Notes under the pieces: model-generated
Told to the model about the DNA's origin: nothing
The model's database searches: none
What the model saw: only the letters and a program-made list of their open reading frames with translations
Source: Nitrososphaerales archaeon
GTDB lineage: Archaea; Thermoproteota; Nitrososphaeria; Nitrososphaerales; Gagatemarchaeaceae
Direction of reading: 5' to 3'
Length of the DNA: 21,127 bases
Assembly (NCBI GenBank): GCA_030039515.1
Contig: JASHVT010000086.1
Location: forward strand, 1-21,127
Program-made: the position numbers and the translations under genes
Shown here: positions 6,938 to 13,478 of the stretch, one piece after another
Layout of the letters: each line of letters opens with the position of its first letter
Numbering within the stretch: position 1 is the first letter of the stretch

Positions 6938-7897
6938 CTAGCGGCCGTCCGACCGCTCGACCTGGGGGGCTTCTGAGGGCCTGACCTCGGCTGTGCCCCT
7001 GTTTCCCATCCTGTCCACGTCGAGCCTGATCGTCTTGCCCGCCTCGACCTTGGAGATCGCGAGGAGGAGGTCCTTCGTATGCTTCACTTCGGCCCCGTTG
7101 GCGCCGAAGATGACGTCCCCGCTCCTGAGGCCTGCGGAGTCAGCCGGGCTCCTCGCCACTACCTCGGCGACCAAGAACCCTGACTGCATCTGGAGGCCGT
7201 ACCTCCTGGCCAGCTGGGGTCCGACGTCCACCCCCGATATCCCGATCCAGCGCCTGCTGACGTGCCCGGTCTCGACTATCTCCTGGGCGATCTTCTTGAC
7301 GGTGTTCACCGGGATGGCGAACCCCATCCCCTGGGCATAGGGTATCATCAGCGTGGTTATCCCGATCACCCTCCCTTCCAGGTCTGCGAGCGGGCCGCCG
7401 CTGTTCCCGGGGTTCACTGCCGCGTCGGTCTGAAGGAGCCCCTCGAAGACGAAGTCCGTTCCCGGGAGGGGCCTTCCCTTGGCGCTCAGCACCCCTAGGG
7501 AGACCGTCGGTCCCCCAGGTAGGGCGAGCGCGTTGCCTATCGCCAGGACGAATTGGCCGACCTTCAGGGCTTCGGAGTCGCCGAGGACGGCGGCAGGGAG
7601 GTCGGACGCGTTGACCCTAACCACCGCGACGTCGGTCGCCTCGTCTGAACCCACCACCTCCCCTGTGAACGTCCTGCCGTCCTTCAACCCTATGTGGACC
7701 TGGGAGGCTCCGTCGATGACGTGGTTGTTGGTGACGACGAGGCCCCTCGGGTCGATGATGATCCCGGAGCCCTGGCCCTCCAACGGGACGATCCCGAATA
7801 TCCTGCGCTCGAACCTGGTGCTGCTCACGCTGACGATGCTCTCGCCGAGCCTTTCCACCGAGTCCGTGACCTGCTTCTCGAAGGAAGAGGGCATCAT
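6938..7897 (-). CDS. HtrA/DegP-like serine protease with PDZ domain, probably cytoplasmic
   Basis: A 319-residue trypsin-fold S1C protease with the complete catalytic triad: His59 (TNNHVID), Asp89 (ATDVAVV) and Ser166 (NPGNSGGP). A PDZ domain at about 215-305 contains SGFLVAEVVARSPADSAGL and GDVIFGANG. HtrA proteases degrade or refold damaged proteins, and the PDZ domain recognises C-termini and controls activity. The N-terminus (MMPSSFEKQVTDSVERLGES) has no signal peptide or transmembrane helix, unlike most bacterial HtrA, so it should act inside the cell. The start overlaps the upstream PPOX stop as ATGA, placing both in one operon. An adjacent second ATG at 7894 is equally possible. Confidence 0.95.
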   Translation of the reverse strand: MMPSSFEKQVTDSVERLGESIVSVSSTRFERRIFGIVPLEGQGSGIIIDPRGLVVTNNHVIDGASQVHIGLKDGRTFTGEVVGSDEATDVAVVRVNASDLPAAVLGDSEALKVGQFVLAIGNALALPGGPTVSLGVLSAKGRPLPGTDFVFEGLLQTDAAVNPGNSGGPLADLEGRVIGITTLMIPYAQGMGFAIPVNTVKKIAQEIVETGHVSRRWIGISGVDVGPQLARRYGLQMQSGFLVAEVVARSPADSAGLRSGDVIFGANGAEVKHTKDLLLAISKVEAGKTIRLDVDRMGNRGTAEVRPSEAPQVERSDGR

Positions 7898-8277
7898 CGC
7901 GAACTGTCACCCAGGCCCCAGCTTCTGACTTCCCTCGGCCTGATTCTGACCCTCGTCTCACCTTGGCGCGTGTATGGCTCCGCCGTCCCCCTGACCTCCA
8001 CGCCGCAGGCCTTCCAGGGCCTGGTGGAGAGTATCTCGTCGACGACGACGGCGACCCGGGCGTTTCCTGCTAGGTTCCTGAACTTCAAGGACTTCCTCAG
8101 GTTCCATCCCCCGAAATCAAGGTTTCTGCCGTCGAACCTGTAGGCCACGGGGACCACGTGCGGCTGTCCTCCCTCTGACACCGTCGCGACCCTCGCGATG
8201 AACCTCTCCGCGAGGAACTCCGCCTCCTCCTCGCTGAACACGGCCGTTCCCTTCGGCTCGCTTGTCTCTTCAGTCAA
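7894..8277 (-). CDS. PPOX-class (pyridoxamine-phosphate-oxidase fold, probably F420-dependent) oxidoreductase
   Basis: This split-barrel flavin/F420-binding protein has 127 residues from the TTG at 8277. It contains the family strands ARVATVSEGGQPHVVPVAYRF, the LDFGGWNLRKSLKFRNL segment (cofactor-contact region) and ARVAVVVDEI. F420-dependent PPOX proteins reduce diverse substrates, and some bind heme or flavin; the substrate here is unknown. An ATG at 8298 (seven residues longer) is the alternative start. However, the TATA element GATATAAAA on the minus strand ends only three bases upstream of that ATG and lies 28 nt from the TTG, so the TTG fits a leaderless transcript better. It is the first gene of an operon with the HtrA protease and is divergent from an HxlR regulator, a likely controller. 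Confidence 0.85.
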   Translation of the reverse strand: MTEETSEPKGTAVFSEEEAEFLAERFIARVATVSEGGQPHVVPVAYRFDGRNLDFGGWNLRKSLKFRNLAGNARVAVVVDEILSTRPWKACGVEVRGTAEPYTRQGETRVRIRPREVRSWGLGDSSR

Positions 8278-8300
8278 TGGGGATGGCGCACAAGTCATGT

Positions 8301-8310
8301 TTTTATATCT
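8301..8310. promoter_or_regulatory. Shared TATA region between PPOX-HtrA and HxlR genes
   Basis: The stretch TTTTATATCT reads as a TATA box on both strands. Its centre lies 28 nt from the TTG at 8277 (minus) and 33-34 nt from the ATG at 8339 (plus). If both genes use it, their transcription would be mutually exclusive, or controlled together by HxlR binding. Confidence 0.45.
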
Positions 8311-8338
8311 AGTAGTAATCGCTGACTGACCAGATAAG

Positions 8339-8713
8339 ATGGCAGAGACCAAGTCAGAGGCGGTTGACCAGCGGAACGAGTCGTGCGCCCAGATCCATGC
8401 GACGTGGAACGAGTTCTCCAGGACCTGGACGCTTCCAACCATCCATGCGCTCGGGATCAACGAGCCGGTCCGCTTCAACCAGCTGAAGGTGCGGATAAGG
8501 GGGATAAGCGCGACGTCGCTGGCAGAGAGGCTGTCTCAGCTCGAGAAGCATGGCGTGGTCCAGAGGAAGGTGGTCGCCGAGTCGCCCCCCTACGCGGAGT
8601 ACTCCCTGACAGCCAAGGGACACGAAGTCTATGAAATCCTCTGCGACTTCGCGCAGTGGACGGAGCGCTGGGCCGACAAAGAGACAGGGAAGAGGGTCTC
8701 CGAGATACTGTAG
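8339..8713 (+). CDS. HxlR-family winged-helix transcriptional regulator
   Basis: A 124-residue protein with the HxlR pattern. It has an N-terminal Cys (C16) followed by ATWNEFSRTWTLPTIHALG, then RFNQLKVRIRGISATSLAERLSQLEKHGVVQR (recognition region), a wing (YAEYSLTAKGHEVYEIL) and a C-terminal Trp-rich helix (FAQWTERWAD). HxlR regulators act as dimers, and several sense electrophiles or oxidants through the conserved N-terminal Cys; that role here is inference. The gene is divergent from the PPOX-HtrA operon and shares its A/T-rich promoter, so it probably regulates that operon and itself. Confidence 0.93.
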   Translation: MAETKSEAVDQRNESCAQIHATWNEFSRTWTLPTIHALGINEPVRFNQLKVRIRGISATSLAERLSQLEKHGVVQRKVVAESPPYAEYSLTAKGHEVYEILCDFAQWTERWADKETGKRVSEIL

Positions 8714-8738
8714 GCCCGGCCACCCGAGACGTCCTCCT

Positions 8739-9236
8739 TCACGAGACTTCCCTATCTCGTCTCGTCGCAATCTCGTACGCCGCGACCCCGATTATGGCAG
8801 CTGCGAGCAGGGGCGCGAGGGCCCCGATGTCGTTTTCGAATGGCCTCGCCGAAATGAGGCTAAGAGAAGAGGGGGCTGTCTGGGCTGGGCTCCCTTGTGC
8901 TATGCCGTATAGCGAGGCGTAGGAGTAGGAACCGGCGCTTGGAGCGGCGGTCACGTAACCAGTCGAGGACGCCGTAATGGTGGACCCTTCGGTGGCCGAC
9001 TGGTTGGAGCCGGCGGACGTCCCGAGCCCATTTGTGCCCTGTTGACTCGTTGTCGGGATGAGAAAGGTCTGAGTCGAGGAGGTCGAGGTTGCTGCGGCCA
9101 AGCTTGAGACGCTGTTGCCTGGGGAGAAGACCTTTGCCGGGCCTAGTCCGGCGAGAGGAAGGGACAGCAGGACGACCACCGTGAGCGCGACGAACACACC
9201 GGCGGCCATCCCTACCTTGAACCCGGCCCTGTTCAT
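8739..9236 (-). CDS. Exported Ser/Thr-rich membrane-anchored protein
   Basis: A 165-residue protein with an N-terminal signal-anchor helix (about 7-30, KVGMAAGVFVALTVVVLLSL). A low-complexity region of about 100 residues rich in Ser, Thr, Ala and Gly (45-130) follows, then a C-terminal helix (137-156, IGALAPLLAAAIIGVAAYEI) and a basic tail. The layout suggests two membrane anchors with an extracellular linker-like region, which may be O-glycosylated. No enzymatic domain is visible and I recognise no family. It follows the membrane-bound winged-helix gene by 38 bases on the same strand but has a possible TATA element of its own at 9260-9267. Confidence 0.75.
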   Translation of the reverse strand: MNRAGFKVGMAAGVFVALTVVVLLSLPLAGLGPAKVFSPGNSVSSLAAATSTSSTQTFLIPTTSQQGTNGLGTSAGSNQSATEGSTITASSTGYVTAAPSAGSYSYASLYGIAQGSPAQTAPSSLSLISARPFENDIGALAPLLAAAIIGVAAYEIATRRDREVS

Positions 9237-9259
9237 GTGGGTGATACGGGCCCCGCCGT

Positions 9260-9267
9260 AATTAGTT
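9260..9267 (-). promoter_or_regulatory. TATA-like element for the Ser/Thr-rich protein gene
   Basis: The A/T-rich patch (TAATTAGT on the plus strand) is centred about 27 nt upstream of the ATG at 9236. It would allow expression independent of the upstream regulator gene. Confidence 0.35.
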
Positions 9268-9274
9268 CTAGCCT

Positions 9275-9715
9275 TCAGAACGGCTTCCGCCTCCAGGAAC
9301 GAACCGCCTCGTACCAGAAGACGGCCGATCCGCCGACAGTCCCTATCAGCGCGTACAGGTCCAGGGTCCCCTTGGGGACGTTGAAGAAGAGGTAGGCGGC
9401 CGCGATCGTAGTGAAGAATGCGGCGTAGAAGCCAAGCCTCGGGAGGGTGAAGCCGCCGACGCTGACGAAGGACTGGAGGACGCCGGTGTCGACCTTCTTG
9501 GCCAGTACGTACCTGTCGTACTCGTCCTTTTCCACGACCCCCAGGCTGACGAGCTTGTCAAGGTGGTGAAACGCGACGCTGGGACTAGAGAAGCCGAGCT
9601 CCTTCTGTATCTCCCTCACCCCGGCGGCCCTGCCGTGCTTCAAGAGGTACATGTACACTGTGAGCGTCTTGCCCCGGAGCTCGTAGTCGACCTTGGCCAC
9701 ATCCGCCTCTGGCAT
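9275..9715 (-). CDS. Membrane-bound winged-helix regulator
   Basis: A 146-residue protein with a winged helix at about 13-73. The helix-turn-helix is VREIQKELGFSSPSVAFHHL and the wing is VVEKDEYDRYVLAKK. Two transmembrane helices follow at about 93-112 (LGFYAAFFTTIAAAYLFF) and 119-138 (DLYALIGTVGGSAVFWYEAV), with a basic tail (SWRRKPF). This makes it a one-component regulator that could bind DNA while held in the membrane, sensing envelope state. It lies between two genes for exported proteins and is divergent from the larger one. The intergenic AGAAC/GTTCT half-site array overlaps its own TATA-like element, so autoregulation is likely by inference. Confidence 0.85.
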   Translation of the reverse strand: MPEADVAKVDYELRGKTLTVYMYLLKHGRAAGVREIQKELGFSSPSVAFHHLDKLVSLGVVEKDEYDRYVLAKKVDTGVLQSFVSVGGFTLPRLGFYAAFFTTIAAAYLFFNVPKGTLDLYALIGTVGGSAVFWYEAVRSWRRKPF

Positions 9716-9740
9716 CCGCCTTCGCTTTCGTCGGTTACGA

Positions 9741-9748
9741 GATAAGAA
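9741..9748 (-). promoter_or_regulatory. TATA-like element for the membrane winged-helix gene
   Basis: The minus strand reads TTCTTATC, centred about 29 nt upstream of the ATG at 9715. It overlaps the first AGAAC half-site (9745-9749), so a protein bound there would block this promoter. Confidence 0.45.
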
Positions 9749-9779
9749 CTCCGTTCTCCGGCGGAGAACGCCCCGTTCT
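9745..9779. promoter_or_regulatory. Operator-like array of four alternating AGAAC/GTTCT half-sites
   Basis: The half-sites are AGAAC at 9745-9749, GTTCT at 9753-9757, AGAAC at 9765-9769 and GTTCT at 9775-9779. They give overlapping inverted repeats, including CGTTCTCC-GGC-GGAGAACG and GAGAACG-CCC-CGTTCTC. The array lies between two divergent TATA elements and overlaps one of them. It is the most operator-like sequence in the window. The membrane winged-helix protein encoded at 9275-9715 is the obvious candidate ligand. Confidence 0.7.
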
Positions 9780-9790
9780 CGCGGATGGGA

Positions 9791-9796
9791 CTAAAG
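9791..9796 (+). promoter_or_regulatory. TATA-like element for the DUF4349-PKD gene
   Basis: CTAAAG is centred about 27 nt upstream of the ATG at 9820. It begins 12 bases after the last half-site of the operator-like array. Confidence 0.35.
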
Positions 9797-9819
9797 CGTC
9801 GCCTGCCCAAGGGTCGGTC

Positions 9820-11106
9820 ATGGACTTGCCGGGAGGGGCTTCTACGAGGAAGGCCGCGCTTCTGATAGGGGCCGCGATAGTCCTCGGAGGGATGATCGTG
9901 GGAGTGATGTCAGGCGTGGGATCCTTGGAGCGTGTACAACGTGCCTCCCTCGGCGTCAACCAGGGGCAAACGACTCCATTGGATGACTTGGGATTGAGCG
10001 CCGCACCCAGCGCGGGGCCGGCATATGGGTTCGTCGGGAACAGTCCCCAACCGGACTCCACGGCCCCGATTGGGCCCTCGACTTCGATCACTTTCACTGC
10101 GACTATGACAGAGTCGACCACAGAGGAGTACGGCACCAGTCCGCAGAGCGGATCGAGTGGTTCCTCTGGCGCGGGAAACCAGACCGGCGGGAACACGCTC
10201 GGGACAGGCAGTCTTCTGGAGTTCTCCAGCGACGTCACGATCGAAGTGTCCTCGCCTGAGTCGGTCGCGTCAAGCGTGGCTGCGCTAGCTTACTCGACGG
10301 GAGGATACGTGGCCTACCAGACGACCTACCCGACCTCTGCATACGTGGTCATCAGGGTCCCCGCCGCCGACTATCAGGGCGTGCTGGCCCAGGTCAAGTC
10401 GATGGGGACGCTCGTCAGCCTGGTCTCCAATTCGAACGATGTCAGCGTCCAGTACACCGACTTGAACGCGACCCTCGCGTCGCTAAGGACGGAAGAGGGA
10501 TCGCTGCTCAAGCTGCTCAACGAGTCGACCACGATCAATTCGACCCTCGCGATAGAGGGCCAACTCCAGCAGGTTGACCAGCAGATAGACTCGACCGAGA
10601 CACAGATACTGCAGACGAACACCCTGGTCCAGTACTCCACCATCGACGTGACGGTGAACCAGACGCAGGCGAGCGTGCCCTTGACGATGGTCGTGGAAGC
10701 GGCGCCCACGAACGGCACAGCCCCGCTCGCTGTCACATTTGACGCGATAGTGAAGGGTGGCGCCGCTCCTTACGTAGTCAACTTCAACTTCGGAGATGGG
10801 ACGTCCTACCAGGGTCAGACGCTCATCCACACCTACTACCAGGCTGGCGACTACAAGGTCACGGTCACCGCCACAGACCAGAACGGGACCGTGGTCCAGA
10901 GGACCACCACAGTGGACGTCGTAGCGGCGCCGTCTCCTTCCGGGGTCCTTACATTCCTGGGGAGCGTGGGCACGCTCTTCCTTGGGGTCGTCGAGGGGAT
11001 AGTCGAGGTGGCGGTGGTCGTGCTCCCTCTGGTGGCCGTGGCCGCCATGGTCATCATCCCGGTCAAGCGGAAGTTCTGGCCGTCCAAGGCGAAGGCGCCG
11101 CAGTAG
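9820..11106 (+). CDS. Surface protein with DUF4349-like and PKD domains
   Basis: A 428-residue membrane-anchored surface protein. A signal-anchor helix lies at about 11-31 (KAALLIGAAIVLGGMIVGVM). A Ser/Thr/Gly-rich linker (60-130) is followed by a DUF4349-like domain (about 133-282). That domain carries the GGYVAYQTTYP, VVIRVPAADYQGVLAQVKSMGTL and DVSVQYTDLNATLASL pattern and a coiled-coil stretch around 215-270. A PKD beta-sandwich domain (about 288-370) has the hallmark FNFGDGTSY and an HTYYQAGDYKVTVT strand. A C-terminal transmembrane helix (377-412) precedes a basic tail (KRKFWPSKAKAPQ). PKD domains usually mediate extracellular protein or sugar contacts, and the function of DUF4349 is poorly known. 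It is probably co-regulated with the divergent membrane winged-helix gene. Confidence 0.88.
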   Translation: MDLPGGASTRKAALLIGAAIVLGGMIVGVMSGVGSLERVQRASLGVNQGQTTPLDDLGLSAAPSAGPAYGFVGNSPQPDSTAPIGPSTSITFTATMTESTTEEYGTSPQSGSSGSSGAGNQTGGNTLGTGSLLEFSSDVTIEVSSPESVASSVAALAYSTGGYVAYQTTYPTSAYVVIRVPAADYQGVLAQVKSMGTLVSLVSNSNDVSVQYTDLNATLASLRTEEGSLLKLLNESTTINSTLAIEGQLQQVDQQIDSTETQILQTNTLVQYSTIDVTVNQTQASVPLTMVVEAAPTNGTAPLAVTFDAIVKGGAAPYVVNFNFGDGTSYQGQTLIHTYYQAGDYKVTVTATDQNGTVVQRTTTVDVVAAPSPSGVLTFLGSVGTLFLGVVEGIVEVAVVVLPLVAVAAMVIIPVKRKFWPSKAKAPQ

Positions 11107-11144
11107 GGCCGCTCTGCAAGACGTTCAAGCTATACCTGACAACC

Positions 11145-11153
11145 GATATTAAG
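11145..11153 (+). promoter_or_regulatory. TATA box for the CoA-binding protein gene
   Basis: GATATTAAG is centred about 26 nt upstream of the ATG at 11175. This favours that ATG over the adjoining in-frame GTG at 11172. Confidence 0.45.
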
Positions 11154-11174
11154 TCGCGGAGGCACCGCGGAGTG

Positions 11175-11615
11175 ATGTCGAAGTTCTCCGTGGAGCCCCT
11201 CGACGTGATGAAGAAGTACAAGGTCATCGCGGTCGTCGGGGCGTCGAAGAGTCCTGAGAAGGACGCGTACACCGTCCCCGCCTATCTGAAGGAGAATGGC
11301 TACACCATCGTTCCGGTCAACCCCACCGCAGAGAGCATACACGGCGTCAGGGCGTATCCCTCGCTCGCGGGCATCCCGGATGACATAGCGAAGAAGGTCG
11401 AGGTCGTCGACGTGTTCAGGCCCGCGGAGGAGTTCCCACAGATCGCGAGGGAGGTCGTGGACATGAAGAGGAGGACGGGGAAACCCTTCGTCTTCTGGGG
11501 CCAGTTAGGCCTCGAGAATGAAGAGGCGAAGGGGATCCTGTCTGCAGGCAAGGTGGATTACGTCATGGACTATTGCATGAGGACGGTCCACAGACTCGGA
11601 GGCGTGGGGCGCTGA
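11175..11615 (+). CDS. CoA-binding protein (CoA_binding_2, YccU-like)
   Basis: A 146-residue Rossmann-fold protein. KVIAVVGASKSPEKDAYTV is the glycine-rich nucleotide-binding loop with the family's post-loop Lys-Asp. YLKENGYTIVPVNP, a VDVFRPAEEFPQIAREVV strand-helix and FVFWGQLGLENEEA follow, and a conserved Cys near the end (MDYCMRT) fits. Members bind CoA and resemble the CoA-binding domain of succinyl-CoA synthetase alpha, but they lack a ligase domain; their physiological role is not established. The gene stands alone and is convergent with the HerA gene. Confidence 0.93.
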   Translation: MSKFSVEPLDVMKKYKVIAVVGASKSPEKDAYTVPAYLKENGYTIVPVNPTAESIHGVRAYPSLAGIPDDIAKKVEVVDVFRPAEEFPQIAREVVDMKRRTGKPFVFWGQLGLENEEAKGILSAGKVDYVMDYCMRTVHRLGGVGR

Positions 11616-11622
11616 ACGCGAA

Positions 11623-11643
11623 GTGCGAGCCCTAAGGGCGCAC
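11623..11643. terminator. Possible hairpin between convergent genes
   Basis: GTGCG pairs with CGCAC and CCC with GGG around a TAA loop, with a two-base AG bulge. It lies in the gap between the CoA-binding protein stop and the HerA stop. There is no obvious poly-T run on either strand, so the terminator role is only suggested. Confidence 0.3.
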
Positions 11644-11672
11644 GCTCGCTCCAGGGGAGGCCAGACGGCGTC

Positions 11673-13478
11673 CTAGCTCTCCAGATAAGCGCTGAGAACG
11701 TCCTCGTTGTTCTCCGCGTGGAAGAAGACAGGTATGTTCTGAGTCGCGGTGGCTTTGAAGCTCGTGAGCAACCAGTCCCCGTTCTGGAAGGCGAGCGTCC
11801 TGTCCATGAAGGCGTCGTCGATGGCGAAGGTGTCCGAGATCAGCTGGCGGTCGTACGGCCTCGGCATGGTGGAGACGAAGTAGCTGTGGAGCTGCTGCAG
11901 CGCGTTCGTGTTGAGATGGGCGACGCGCTGGGTGCTTATCCAGCAGTGCAGGTGATACTTCCTTCCGTGACGGAGGAGCCTCTCCACCGCGCGGCTTGAC
12001 TGGTCGGTGCCGTCCTCCTTCCTCGCGGTCTGGGGGATGAACTCCTGCGCCTCGTCGATGACGAAGAGCACCCTCGGGGTGAGCGTGAACCCCTTCTTGC
12101 GCTTCCTGAAGACGTCGCGTATCACGTTCGCCGTCTCCAGCCTGGCGTCGTCCGCCTCGGGCAGGTTCACAATGAAGATGCGCGGGGACCCTTCCCGTGC
12201 GTCCAGAATCTCGTCGGCGAGCTGGGCCCATGTGTATCCCTCAGCCTCTTCGTCGGCAGGCGGCGCGGAGTCCACCACAGTCGACAGACTGTCGAAGGTC
12301 TTCCTGAGCGAGCTGCGGTTATCGAGGTCAGCAAGCAGCGGCGTGATCCTCGAGATGAGTCCCTTGGTCCGCGAGTCGAACCTGGTCTCGAGCTCTAGGC
12401 CCTCGTCTCTCAGGAAGCGCTTGATGGTCTCCACGACCTGGGGGACGAGTATCTTCTGCTGCACGGTCCCATACTTGTCGTTGAGTGTGTTCGTAAGCAC
12501 CTCGATGAGGCCCTCGTAGGTGCTGAACTTCGCGACATCGTCTTCGCCTGCCATCCGGCTCTGAAGGAAGACGACCTTGCCGTCCTCGAATAGAGAGTCG
12601 ATCTTGGGATAGAACTGAGCTTCCCGCCCGGTGAACGCCTCGGGAGTGGCATGCCTCTTCAGGTACTCGGCAGCCGGCTTCCTGCCAGCGTCGAAGGAGT
12701 CGGTGAAGACTATCCTGCTTGGCATCTCGTTGACGACGTCGAGCACGTGCACGCCGTACTCCGCGCTTATGTCGAAGATCACCACCTTCAGGTCCGGCAT
12801 CGCATGGAGCGACTTCCTGATTATCGTGGCCGTAAGATTCGACTTGCCCGAGCCAGTGAAGGCAAAGGTTCCTCCCATGTAGTGGATCAGGCTCTCCAGG
12901 TTGACCGAGAACGGTATCGGCTCTCCTGAGAGCCCGAGGAGCGTGCCCAGCCTGTAGTCCGCCCCGGTTCCCTTTGGGTTGTAGCAGACAAGCTGCTGGA
13001 TGGAGCTCTTGCTCAGGAGGCTGACCTTGCTGCCGGTGAGGGGCGCCATGGCGCCCCTCTCGTATACGACCGACTCTCCCTCCACCTTCATTATCTGGCC
13101 TATGGGCGCGGCTATGATCTCTATCCAGGTGCTCTTGGACCCGCTCTCCCACTCCTTCTGTATGAGCTCCATGAACTCGTTTCTGATGGAGGCGGGCTGC
13201 GACTGGTCCAGGGTGAGCATAGAGTAGTGCATCGGATAGACGTCAGCTATCTCGTAAAGCGAATAGGAGCTGTTGGCGCCCAGCGCCTGGACGTTCGGGA
13301 TGGCTACGAGCTGTCCCATCGAGAGGCTCTTGATGACCCTGGGAGTGTACTCGCACTCTATCACGGCCGTCCTGAACGTTACGGTCGAGTTGTCGACGGT
13401 CGCCCTGGTCGTGGTGGAGATGTGCCTGAGCCTCGCCCTGAACTCGCCGCCGATGTCGTCGAAAGGAGGGGGCGTCAA
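11673..13478 (-). CDS. herA: HerA-type DNA translocase/helicase ATPase
   Basis: A 601-residue protein. An N-terminal HAS-barrel-like beta domain (about 10-140) is followed by the RecA-like ATPase core. The P-loop reads AFTGSGKS at 206-213, with K212 present but Ala at the first position where GxTGSGKS is usual. VVIFDISAEYG lies near 232-242. The Walker B LFVIDEAQEF has Asp475 and the catalytic Glu476, and STQR is at about 515-518. HerA forms hexamers that drive DNA into the NurA nuclease during double-strand-break end resection with Mre11-Rad50. The ATGA overlap at 13475-13478 with the upstream nurA-like gene strongly supports this pairing. The length is somewhat above the usual 500 or so residues. 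No mre11 or rad50 gene is adjacent here. Confidence 0.93.
   Translation of the reverse strand: MTPPPFDDIGGEFRARLRHISTTTRATVDNSTVTFRTAVIECEYTPRVIKSLSMGQLVAIPNVQALGANSSYSLYEIADVYPMHYSMLTLDQSQPASIRNEFMELIQKEWESGSKSTWIEIIAAPIGQIMKVEGESVVYERGAMAPLTGSKVSLLSKSSIQQLVCYNPKGTGADYRLGTLLGLSGEPIPFSVNLESLIHYMGGTFAFTGSGKSNLTATIIRKSLHAMPDLKVVIFDISAEYGVHVLDVVNEMPSRIVFTDSFDAGRKPAAEYLKRHATPEAFTGREAQFYPKIDSLFEDGKVVFLQSRMAGEDDVAKFSTYEGLIEVLTNTLNDKYGTVQQKILVPQVVETIKRFLRDEGLELETRFDSRTKGLISRITPLLADLDNRSSLRKTFDSLSTVVDSAPPADEEAEGYTWAQLADEILDAREGSPRIFIVNLPEADDARLETANVIRDVFRKRKKGFTLTPRVLFVIDEAQEFIPQTARKEDGTDQSSRAVERLLRHGRKYHLHCWISTQRVAHLNTNALQQLHSYFVSTMPRPYDRQLISDTFAIDDAFMDRTLAFQNGDWLLTSFKATATQNIPVFFHAENNEDVLSAYLES

Noticed and set aside
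8278..8478. N-terminal extension of the PPOX frame
   Set aside because: It runs through the divergent promoter and into the HxlR gene on the other strand. The split-barrel fold starts only after the TTG at 8277.
12328..13152. Second minus-strand frame of 274 codons inside herA
   Set aside because: It is a shadow in another frame of the HerA gene; the HerA frame carries the Walker motifs.
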